Shown here piece by piece: positions 54,079-64,000 of a stretch of 64,000 nt of DNA (positions are counted from its first letter, which is position 1; the number at the start of each line of letters is the position of its first letter). Below the pieces are notes generated by a model, which was not told the DNA's origin, searched no databases, and saw only the letters and a program-made list of their open reading frames with translations. The stretch is from Capitulum mitella (Eukaryota; Arthropoda; Thecostraca; Pollicipedomorpha; Pollicipedidae), in NCBI GenBank assembly GCA_030062745.1, contig CP099841.1, positions 11,846,970 through 11,910,969 on the forward strand. The letters run 5' to 3'. The position numbers and the translations under genes were made by a program.

Positions 54079-54599
54079 CGCCATCACTCTGTTCTACCAA
54101 ATTTCTGATTCATGAGTACATTGTTCATTCCATTTACTTTTTTACAGAAATCCGTATTTGTACAAACAATCCCGAATCTGTGATTCGGGATTTTTTGCTT
54201 AAAAAGGAAAAAACTTTGGTAGCGCCTAGAAAAGCATAAGCAGGCCCTTGTCACCATCAGGCCTATCAAAAATAGCATTCGTGATTACTGTGCCTGTTTT
54301 ACTACAAAATCCGTCTCTATTCTGTTATCAACTGCAGTCATTATCTTGGTAATTATTGGTTATTTCCATCGTTCAAACACGCATGAAATATCGGGAGCGA
54401 GAAAGATCAACTCTGGAGGTGCCGAGATCAGCGCTGGGTTGGCCAGGATCCCGCAAAAGAACATAAATGGACATCCCTGTCCCCGCTGTTAGTGGCTTGT
54501 CCTCACCAGACTTGATGCGCCGCTGTCCTGTTGTGTTTAAAAATGTCTTGTTTACGTCTTTTTGGACACGCACGTTCCTTCCGATGCCCGATAGTTTCC

Positions 54600-55180
54600 T
54601 TCTTTCGCGGAAATCAAACGGCAATGCGTCGCTCCGGCCGTCGGCGGCTCATCGGAGACACGGTGCCGGCACGTCCCTGTCTCTGTTGCGCGATCAGTTC
54701 ACGGTAACAGCACGGAGACGTCGCACATAGCCAGGGGCCCTCCGGCCCCGAGTGGCGGCCGCGGCGGCGGCGGCGGAGCGCCGTTGCATGATGCGCCACA
54801 GTAAGGCGGTAAATTTACACCCGGCCGCCCGTCTCCGAGTCGTCCATGAATTCGGCTTTATTACAGGTGCTCTGAAAGTTCTCGTCCGAGCTGCGACGTT
54901 TATGGCTCCTAAATAAAGCGTGGCCGCGGCGACTGGCGTCTTCTCCGGCGTGGTCTGCGCGCGGCAGGGGCTAATCGTGTCCACTTCTGCAGGCCCGGCG
55001 ACCAGGTGTGATACCGCTCGGCGCCGGAGGTCACCTTGCGGCAGGAGCTCACGGCAGCGGAAGCAGCGAAAGACTGCCAACGGGTTCGCGGGAATTCGCC
55101 TATCGGCCCGCCTCTCCGCCGCCGGGGCTGGGGTGCGCACGCTTCCCGGAAGGCCTTGGGGTGCAAGTTGTGCAAATGTG
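54600..55180. other. GC-rich block, no gene assigned
   Basis: A short CpG-rich island with a GGC run (54758-54776) in otherwise average DNA. A 176-residue frame on the minus strand (54694-55224) has an Ala run encoded by that repeat and no recognisable domain. It may be a promoter or exon of a gene whose other parts lie elsewhere. Confidence 0.3.
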
Positions 55181-55390
55181 GGCGTTTCGTGTGTTTTTAG
55201 AGAAAGCAAAGGCTGAGCCAACACGACAAATTTGCATGATGCATGGGCGGAGGATGTTGAATGTACACGAATTGGTCACGGACGTGCGAGCGCTGATCCT
55301 GGTGTCAATATACGTGACGAAATGCTCAAAGTCTAGAGCCCGGTCCCACATACGGCGCTCCTTCCGCGTCCTTGTGCAGCTGCCCCTTAG

Positions 55391-55530
55391 ACCAGGGATG
55401 CAGTCAGGAGTTTCTTAAGGGGAGGGGGACGGAGCTCAGTGTGAACTGAAATCATACGAAAATTGCCTGCTGGGAAAATGATGCGCAATGGTTTCCGCAG
55501 AAAAACGGGCCTAAGGGGGCCCTATTTGGC
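55391..55530 (+). mobile_element. Miniature transposon, partner of 7837-7978
   Basis: Starts CAGGGATGCAGTCAGGAGTT and continues CTCAGTGTGAACTGAAATCA, GCGCAATGGTTTCCGCAGAA and CTAAGGGGGCCC, in the same order as the minus strand of 7837-7978. Diverged and short, with no coding capacity. Confidence 0.6.
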
Positions 55531-56524
55531 TGCCTTTGACACACTCAAAAAGCAACATTTCCGAACATGATAATGGCACGTTAGCTGTTACAATCGTCCA
55601 TCTCGTGGCCATTTCATCACCCCGCGTTACGAAGCAGAACGCGTGCTCATGTTTTCACGATACGATATATTTCCATACTCATTTTCGATCTTGAACCCTG
55701 TTCTGGCATCTTGTACCGATTGTACCGATAAAATCATGTGTTCTGTTTGATTATCAGATCGCGCACAGGGCCGGTGTATAATGCCAACTGTTCGGAACTA
55801 AATCTGCCAGTGAAAAACCACACATTCCTGCGTTTTCCACAAACACAACTGTGACGTCTCCCCAAACAACGTCAACGACAACGTCTCCCGCTCGCCCTCG
55901 CAAACAAAAACGACATCCCGCTGCGCCGCCAGTGACTCGAGGATGGTCTCGCGTGAGCATGGTTTTTCTTCTGGAACGGTGTCCGTGTTTTATCTCAGCA
56001 CTGGTGTTCAGATCCGCTTTTTGCGATGCATTGTTCAAGACTGTTTCGGCATCCAGTTCCCTTTTTCCTTTAGCAGGATTTGGTAAACAAAAACAGCTCG
56101 GGTACCTTCCTACTGAAGTGCATACATTTTGCCTTCCTGGAAAGGGCAGTTTACGTTCTTCATGGGCACAGCGGCTAACAAGCGAAACTTAGAACAAAGG
56201 CGTTGTGAAGAGCTTGATAAGTGCTCATCTCATCTATCTCATCTATGTATAAAATGTACTTTTCTGATATATATATATACATATATGTTATCTTCCTAAA
56301 TTGCGGCATCGGGAATAGTGGCATGTTCAGTGTGTAGCAGCTGAACAGCTTCGACCGTAACAGGTGTTCATTAGTTAAGCATTGCCCGAAATTTCAATAG
56401 CATGCTCATAACAATTTCTTTGCGTGTAGGTGGGAACCTAAAGTTAAAACTAGAGAATAGGATATGTTGTGGCATTGCCTATACTTGAGCGAAAGACGTG
56501 GAATATTTCTTGTTCGTGATAAGC

Positions 56525-57570
56525 CCACGCCGGACGAGGGGGTCGGTCCCCCCAGCAGTATTTCCGGGACCACGGCGAAACGGCGCACGACAGCGCCGTG
56601 GAATATGGCATAGCTGGCGATATGTTCATCGCGCATGTTAAAAAAAATAAGTGACCCCAGGTCAGCTTAGGTCACCGAGCTAAGACAACATTACTGAAGG
56701 TTTTCGAGTTTTCATGTGTTGCGAAGTATCGCGACCGACATACCAGGCAGGATGGCAACCTACATGTACCAAGGTCTCGCACGGAGATGGGTCGGAGACG
56801 TTTTTGCAGCCGTGCGGCGCGACAGCTCAACTCGTTGCCACCCGATCTGCCGCGGCTCCCCATTCCCTGTTTGGTCACCACCTGGGACGCCACCTAAGCA
56901 GAGATCAGGAGTGATGCTCAGTACATCAATATGTTGTTTTGTCACGCCTTGTGTACTTTTTATGTCGTTCAGATGACAGTGACTGCGTGCATTGTGTATT
57001 TGATAGTGTTTGCATGTACTGATGACCACCGGCCTCTTGTTTTTATTACTTTTGACGAGAGGCCGTAACAGCCGCGAGCCTATTCCGGATGGCTTTAATT
57101 TACGTCTGAAGTCTGAAGTCAGAAGTCTGGAGGTTTGCAGAGCGATTTTTGCGTCAAATGGCGGTTTTTTTTACTGTTTTACGGCAATGCGTATGCATAA
57201 ACGGCAGACGATGGGCATGAAATCGGTTCAGAATGGTTGGCTTCATGCCAACAGACCACCCCAGGTCGGTCAAGGGCCTTTTCAGGGTGGAAAGAGGTAA
57301 ATGACTTAAGACGGCCTTTTGACCTCAGAACGTCCCCATACTAATTTTTGACTCTAAATATGACAAAGGAAACGATTTGAGACTTATTTCAACCAAAATG
57401 TATGGTTTTTAACCCTGGAAAATCGATTTACTGTTCCCAAGCATGGAGTTTGACTTGACATTGGAGGTAACTTGTTGACCTGACGGTATCGAACCGGGTG
57501 TCGTTGGATTTCTTGGGTAAACAGCAATTGATTGCTTTTTGTCCCAAGTCGCTGGCTCAATTAGGGGCCA
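56525..57570 (-). repeat. Interspersed repeat, copy B (partner at 3.0-3.65 kb)
   Basis: The reverse complement aligns in order with 3040-3650, but a segment of about 400 bp (roughly 56665-57110) is extra. Which state is ancestral is not known. CACGGCGCTGTCGTGCGCCG-like sequence near 56590 and the GCCGTTTATGCATACGC-like segment near 57190 are the clearest anchors. Confidence 0.6.
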
Positions 57571-57599
57571 AATCGTGAGCGGGTGCCTACTCCACTTCC

Positions 57600-59720
57600 G
57601 TTCGTCGTTACTGCGAGTCAGAATCCCTCCCGTCCGGTGAGAGTAAAAACTGTTTCGCACGTTTTCAAGCTTCACCTTTATCTCAACGGTCGGCGATGCA
57701 GAGGGACTAGGCATTCAGTTTGAATGGCATGAAGGAGGAAATCTTACTTAGTCAGTACAAAAGTCTGCGAGACCTAGGCTGGAAATCCAAAGGTGCATAA
57801 GGCATGTGCGCTCAAAACACTCCTTGCACAAAGTTGCAAAGGAATACGCTAAGAAATAATGCGTAAGTCGGTGGGGATGTTTTTCGGGGAGTTCCAGACT
57901 AAAGGCGAGAGATGCGGGGCTGCGTGCCTAAGAACGCGTGCTTTAAATACCACTTGCGAACAAGTTTAAGGATCTGCAACAAGTCTTGGATCTGCTGTTC
58001 TTGTGAACAGACTATTTACCGGTGTCACTGTGTCTGAGAGCTGTTATAGGACGGCTGTGATCAGTGCCAATGGATGACAGTGGTCATTGTGGTTGGGGAA
58101 TGCGTGGAAAGCGTGGATATTTTGACGTATGAACGGGCGGTTCGGGAGAAGGAGGGGAAGCACGAAGGAAACAGCGATATTGTGCATGTTTGACATCAGA
58201 ACTGACCTGATTACATTTTATGGCGACGAAATTTACGACGCATAACATTCTCGATCGTCGAAGCGCGCAATGCCCGTCACCGTGGACATGGCAGCTCGGG
58301 AAATGCGACATGTCACGGACAAGGACTCTCCTTTTTCTCTTCAGCTGCAGGTCCTTGCTGCTTCCTACTGTTTAGGAGCGGGAGTGGTCCAGAGGCTGAT
58401 GGGGAATTTCATGGGAGTTAGAGCATCACATCCAGCGAGTTGATAACAAACTTCATCAGCATGACAGCGAAGCTCGGACGTCAGGTCGTTGGGTTTGCAA
58501 TGGTCAGGATTGAGATGTAGGAAACAAAAAGAGGCCTATGGGAGTAATGTAATGGCTCGTATATAATGGCTGGTTTTCCGGGAGTCATGAGACCAGTATC
58601 ACTGCACCCACATAGCGATCACATGCCCACCTGAGCTGGACGCTGGGCTGCTCAGTGCATCAATATGGGTTGCATATCACCAAACATGAGCCCCTTATGC
58701 ACCGCAAATAACAAAGTCACCGGAGTTGTCATATGGTAGTTTGGTTCTACTCATGACTGAAGGATATGGAAGAACTCAGGCACTCCGGCAAAAATTTGTG
58801 GCGTTCGATATTTGGTCTGCGCGTCAGGTGGTAACTCATCAAAATAAGGTCTCGTTGAACACAGTCGCGTCACATCTTTGGCGGCACGTTAAACTTTCGC
58901 CATAGGTTACCCTGGATTGATCTATTTTGTGCAGAGGTTTGCGTTAATGCCATTGTTTGGGTTAATGCAACTAGGTCTGCGTAGCGCGAGTTATGATCTC
59001 CAACATCGCCTGAGTAGCCATTTCGGACCAAATTAGAAAAGCAGCTACAGTTAAAAGAATGTGATAATGGTGCTATGCTCGGGTGAAGTGAATACATTTA
59101 CGTTATCTGACGATGATCATCAGTAACTCAGTCCGTCAGAGAAAAGGTTCAAGACTGGAATCAGCCGCAGAAATGTTATCGAGAAACCGTTCGGCGTTGA
59201 AGATAACATTTCCTGGTCTGGTTGTCGGACTGAAATCCATCCCCCACTCCACCCTCCCCCCTCCTCCTCATCATGCTGAAATGTCACTGCAGCGGTCGGC
59301 TAAAGGTAAGTTGCTGCCCGACGAAATCGTTAACAATCCTTTGTATAATTGCCACCAATGTAAAGAATGCATCATCCTGTTTCTAACCTCACTTTCCACT
59401 ACTTGATTGTCTAAAAAATAACAACAAAATCGTAACGATAACGTACCACTCAGTAATACCGTGCTGCAGTCCACTGGCGGAGAACAGCATTATTCCGTGG
59501 TGGAAAATGTAGTGCCGCCAAGGTTAAGGTTATTGACATCAAGGATGTGTAGACCCTGCATGCATCTTCAAGCGATTAATGACGTCATATGTATGAAAAT
59601 TCTATTTTGTTGCCACAAACTGAACTTGGAGGAACTGCCGAATTATTATGCCGTTATATTATTGTATTAGATAATTGTTGGGATATCTGACATCAGTATT
59701 ATTACATTATGACATTTAAT
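57600..59720. other. Intergenic stretch, nothing recognised
   Basis: Average composition with only short frames. No domain, exon pair, transposon end or RNA gene could be supported. Confidence 0.4.
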
Positions 59721-59736
59721 ACTCGTTAGATTACAT

Positions 59737-59838
59737 TAGGTTGCTAGGTTGGGTTGTGCTGGGCTAGGTTAGATAAGGTTAGGCTGGGTTAGGTTAGGTT
59801 AGGTTAGGTTGGGTTAGGTTACTATGTTAGGTTAGGGT
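59737..59838. repeat. Degenerate TTAGG (GGTTA) array
   Basis: Runs of GGTTAGGTTAGGTTAGGTT mixed with GGTTGGG and AGATAAGG variants. TTAGG is the ancestral arthropod telomere repeat; here it is short, degenerate and interstitial. Confidence 0.85.
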
Positions 59839-60056
59839 AAATTTTTATTTATTGTTTTATTTATTTCACTTTCACAATTGTTTTATTTATTTCACTTCCC
59901 AATATTTCTCGGTTTTGTTCCGTGATTCCTTTTGAGATATTTTATTTCACTGCTTTTTATTTTTATTTTGTATTTTTTAAATTGCAAGTTCACTTTTCCA
60001 TCCTTGTAATATTTTTACTTGTTTATTGCTATTGTTGTTTGTTATTATTACAGCTA

Positions 60057-60058
<2 letters not shown>

Positions 60059-60116
<58 letters not shown>
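60059..60116. repeat. (ATT)n microsatellite
   Basis: About 19 uninterrupted ATT units. The poly-Tyr frame across it is an artefact. Confidence 0.97.
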
Positions 60117-60117
<1 letters not shown>

Positions 60118-61149
60118 CAACGACTAACTTTTTCATTTTAAAAATAATTTATATCGCATTAGTTATTCCTCCAACCTTTTTTATTACTCTAGATTGGACC
60201 TTGAGTCCGACCGACGACCAATCAGCGTCGAGATCTCACGTAAACAAACTATTTAACGCAGAAACGTCAAAAATCCCTACGTGAGCGTTTGGCGGTTAGC
60301 ATACCAGTGACGACGCAATCAGTTTCCGGGGAAATAATGTGTGTTTCAGGTTTTTCCGGCTGAAATCGTAAGTAGCACTTATCAGAATTGCATTTCAAGC
60401 GCCATGCAACCACTACTGCGATTATTTTCCCTCGAAGTAAGCGCTCAGTCAAAATCTTACTGTTGACCCAGCGGCGGATTTCTAAGTACAGTTATTTCAA
60501 CAGTAGGGAAGGACGCGAATAAAGCTGACATGGAGGTAGCCGCCGAGCTCGTCTCTGCATAGGAAAGGGAGATAGCGGTCCGACTGCATAATTCCGAAAT
60601 TGACATATGGATGGCGAGCATAAACCAAACCATGGAGCATCGTGTGGATAAAAAGCAATTGAGGAGATCGGTCAACATAAATGCATTCAAAAGTGATGCA
60701 AACGAAAACTTATACAAAAGACGTTCCCAACAGCAAGAGCGTCCAGGCCAGGGCAGAGTGGTTGAAATGTTTGAAGTGGTTCCATCCTGACTCTATGGCA
60801 AATAACAACTGTTGTCTCCAACTTATCAACTGCGTCATATCGGTCAAAGCCATTTTATAATGCAATGGACTTTGGACCGTATGGATGTGAAGGTAATGGT
60901 CGGTTAAAAATGCGTGAGTAAAAGTCATTCTCGATTCAACTTTTATCGGGAATGTCTGTCGTAAAACAATGAAAAATGAAATGCAAAATGTGGTAGCTGT
61001 TTCTCATCCCATTTTTGCAAATGTCATTCGGCTCACAGCCAATTCCGCCTGACAGAGGCTGACTGCGATTCGTTTCCGCACAATGTGCAAGTGTCATGTT
61101 ACTTGCGATGCCGACGTAAAACGCCTTCTTGAGGACAAAGATCAGCACC

Positions 61150-62620
61150 GAACCAGACGAGAACGACATCACGAGCCTGGAGAGGCGTGGTGCATCGTTT
61201 CCGGGGCCAGCTGAGGCCGCCGCCGGCCCGTGGCAGTCGGATTCGCGCCCACCTCTGAGCCGTCAGCCGGATCGCTACCGGTCTGGTCCTCCGCAGGACC
61301 GCCCGCCGCGGCGTCACGCACACGTAACGGACCCGCGCGTGACGTCGGACCAACGTCACCGGTCAGGCGACGCGTCACGGCCGCGGGGCCTTCCGTTCGC
61401 GCTGGCTAAACCCGCGGAACCTGATGAAGTGACGGAGTCGGTGACGCCGTCGTGCCAGACGTGAGACCATTCAGAACACATCCTCTGCAAATGGCCTTGC
61501 AGAGACGGCTGTCATTTGATGTAATTGCTGCTTATGATCCAAAGCGTTTAAAGCCGTATAATTCCCTAGCATCTGATGATCGTTTTCAACGAGGACCACC
61601 ATAGCGGCGGCAGGGAGAGGCACCTCTCAAGTCTGCAGGCCCGGCCGCTCAAGAGGTGCCAGGCTCCGTCTCGCCGTGGCGCCCGTCATATCTGGCGACA
61701 CGACAAGTCCATTATTACGGCTGAATTAATTCAATATTGTCCCGGAGAGCGGACGAGGCGGGCTCCCGGATGTGGGCTCGTCTCTGTCGGCCGAAGACCG
61801 GACTTCACGTGTGACGTTCGTGAAGGTCAGTCGGCTGCGCACAAAATCCGGCTGTGCACAAAATCAGAGCGCTGCGCCTAGGATCTGGTGACGTCGAGAG
61901 TGGGAGCTCGTCGTATCTGATGGTAGTACAGCGGGAGCTCCCGCGCAGCGGCTAATTACGGCGACGTGCGTTCATTCCTCTCGCGTGGTGGCAGAATGGC
62001 CGGAACCCAGCTCCTACGTCTGGCAACGTGCCACGAAAGGTGCCGTTTCCCTAAAGCTGGCGACAGGGCGGCCGGCAGCCCTGCTCTCGTCTCTGCCGGC
62101 AGGACGTGTGGCCGTCCGCTGTCAGTGCGCCCTGCCACGTGCAGGGAGATAGCCGGCCAGCTTCCGTGCGCGGCGCCCAGGCTACCGGACACGTGCTCTG
62201 CAGTGCCCGGGCGGCGGCACGTCGCGACGGCGGCTCGCGCGCCCCCTCCCCGGCGGTAACAGGGCGGCCCCAGGACGGCGGGCGGAGGCGCACAGCCGGC
62301 CGGCTGGGCGGCGGCGCCGAATGAATGGGCGGCCGCGCGTCCGCCTGCCGGACAAGGTATCATTTGCAGAGGGCCGGTCCCAGCCTGCTCGGGCCGGCAT
62401 TCGCCGTGTGAAGAGTGGTGCATAGTATTAGCATTCGTTAGCGGGCGGGGGCGCCGCGCGCACGACAGTTGCACCGTCTCGGCGCGGCTGGCGGCGGGCG
62501 GCGCCCGGCGCTGGGGACGGCCGTTCTCGCGTGCGCCGCGCCGCCGCCGCCGGCAGCGCTGCAGAGTGGAGAACAGAGGAGGGGAGAGCGTTGCTGAGTA
62601 AAACGCCCGCCGCTCTGAAG
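61150..62620. other. GC- and CpG-rich island, possible promoter or exon
   Basis: A sharp rise in GC against the AT-rich flanks. Open frames occur on both strands (61120-61464 plus, 111 residues; 61956-62663 minus), but none shows a known domain. It may mark the 5' end of a gene lying mostly outside the window; a Q/N-poor, P/R-rich frame is no evidence for coding. Confidence 0.3.
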
Positions 62621-63098
62621 TGGAGGTGATAGGGGCCGACAAGCATTGGCCAGGCGAAAACATGCATGTCGTGCATCACGAGCTGCACCCGACGCCTTTT
62701 CTCCGCTTGTGCCATAGATCTTTTACTGCATTCGTTTTTCCTTAAGGGTGCAATTAAGCGGACATTAGCATGCCGTGAATGCGAAAGTGCAATAGCAATA
62801 GCGAATCCCGTGAAGTCATGGCGTGGGTATTTCGGAACCATCGGCTGCTGAGTTATGGCAAAGTCGTGGCTTCTGCATTATTTATAATTACTGTTGCTGT
62901 TCGATGATAAATCCAGTTAAGACAGCGTTCCAATGAGGGATGCCTTTCACGGCTGTCGTGGCTGTGCATTTCACAGTCTACATATGACAACACTCGTGGC
63001 TGAAGTGTACAAACTGTCCTGGGCTTCCCTGTCTTTTGGCCCTAATCGGCATTCTGGTATGTAATAAAGCTGCCCGTCATGTATGCCAAATAGTTTCA

Positions 63099-63520
63099 GG
63101 GGTTGAAATCAGAAGACGATGTCAAGTTTTCTGATTACAAATCACAAGTCGGAGTCCCTCTCTCTATCTGCTTTTAGCAGGAAGGTAGGAACATCCAGAA
63201 GCGCGGGAGGGGGGGGGGGGGCAGAGACGCTTTTTTCCCACAGGGCTAATGTTAAATTTCCAAAAAGTGGGGGCCATGCCCCCCCCCGTTCCTACGCCTA
63301 TGGCATTTGATTTGTTGTCCAGTTGTTTTATTCTCTCCATTTCACCATTTAAACACGTCATGTGTTCCTAGTTGCTTCCGGTTTTTTTTCATCACCTGGG
63401 GTTGAAATCAGAAGACATTGTCAAGTTTTCTCGTTGAAAATGCCCAAGTCGGAGTCTCTGTTTGTATTTATTTGTTCCTCAACCTGCCTATTTTCTCCAT
63501 TTCGCCATTTTAAGACTATG
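63099..63520. repeat. Tandem duplication with a MITE in the first copy
   Basis: GGGGTTGAAATCAGAAGAC and the following 75 bp occur at 63099 and again at 63398. The second copy runs straight on into ATTTTCTCCATTTCGCCATTT, while in the first the matching ATTCTCTCCATTTCACCATT (63331) comes after an extra segment of about 125 bp. Confidence 0.75.
63179..63305. mobile_element. Short MITE with G/C homopolymer core
   Basis: Left part GGAAGGTAGGAACATCC and right part GTTCCTACGCCTATGGC form an imperfect terminal inverted repeat around long G and C runs. It is absent from the adjacent tandem copy, so that copy acts as an empty site. Exact ends are uncertain by a few bases. Confidence 0.6.
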
Positions 63521-64000
63521 CATCCGTCTCACTATAGGCTGTCGAAAGCGTATTCAGATCATAATGACGTTGTACTTAAACCGTCGGCGTTGTGACCCTG
63601 TCTTCCTTATTCGAGATAATTCCTAGACGCAAAGGCGAACGCAAATTTAGCGACAATATCACTGTTGCTGACCACGCTCCATTCTGGAAAAAAATTGGTC
63701 AAAGTGTAGCAAATAAGGGATACTTCCCTTTGAAGGCAACGCTTTGGGAGGGCATGCTAGAGGACAGTGGGCAGGTCACAGACGGGTGACCTGTGAAACG
63801 TGTGAATCACCACACCACATCACACCAGCACACCACAACAGTGGCGACTAGGACGGCATGAGGCGGCTGCAGGGCCGACCGTTTGGCACCAGATGAGAAA
63901 GTGTGTACATGGACCTGATAGGGGCGAATTTGTACGTTCCCTTCATGATGAGTCATGGTGTCAAAAATTATGACAATTTTAGGTAAACTTCAGCAGAAAC

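Noticed and set aside
54168-54192. Perfect 11-bp hairpin AATCCCGAATC-TGT-GATTCGGGATT followed by T-run, resembling a bacterial rho-independent terminator
   Set aside because: The surroundings are eukaryotic transposon and microsatellite DNA with no bacterial-type gene upstream; most likely a chance or transposon-derived palindrome.
60001-60130. Poly-tyrosine-containing 120-codon frame
   Set aside because: Created by the (ATT)n microsatellite.
63786-63870. CACCACA-rich stretch followed by AGTGGCGACTAGG, faintly like the start of an LTR element's internal region
   Set aside because: No LTR, gag or pol sequence is visible before the window ends; motif too short to support an element.

Overview
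The window is nuclear DNA from an arthropod, most likely a crustacean. The genes have GT-AG introns, the non-coding DNA is full of short DNA transposons and minisatellites, and there is a short TTAGG-type array. The strongest taxonomic marker is a two-exon crustin (signal peptide, Cys-rich YWC...CC segment and an eight-cysteine WAP domain), an antimicrobial family typical of crustaceans. A barnacle or decapod would fit; the order cannot be fixed from the sequence alone. Base composition changes sharply: about 16-27 kb and 61-62.6 kb are very GC-rich, while about 37-46 kb is AT-rich.

Layout. 1-6 kb: repeats only, including a 1.9-kb piggyBac-like foldback element (1090-2972). 6.06-7.03 kb (minus): the crustin gene. 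7.2-12 kb: miniature hAT-like transposons, a broken LTR-retroelement gag fossil and a minisatellite. 12.06-43.58 kb (minus): a complete PRPF6 gene, the U5/tri-snRNP HAT-repeat splicing factor, rebuilt here as 12 coding exons giving 934 residues, with every exon junction in phase. Its ninth intron is 16.3 kb long, very GC-rich and full of minisatellites. It holds an intronless-looking tetraspan membrane protein gene on the opposite strand (20895-21509, plus). 43.63-48.40 kb (plus): a TIPIN/Swi3-family gene of the replication fork protection complex, head-to-head with PRPF6; the two start codons are only about 50 bp apart. 48.6-64 kb: intergenic, with an unidentified possible terminal exon at 50.66-50.88 kb, a near-perfect 49-nt hairpin, nested miniature transposons, microsatellites and two GC-rich islands.

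The two housekeeping genes (tri-snRNP assembly; replication checkpoint) probably share one bidirectional promoter. The crustin is an independent secreted immune effector. I found no prokaryote-like operon, CRISPR array or clearly new multi-gene system. The most unusual items are the very tight PRPF6/TIPIN 5' ends, branch-point-like repeats beside the PRPF6 exon 10 acceptor, a hairpin that would cover a candidate splice donor, and transposon insertions with matching empty sites inside the same window.
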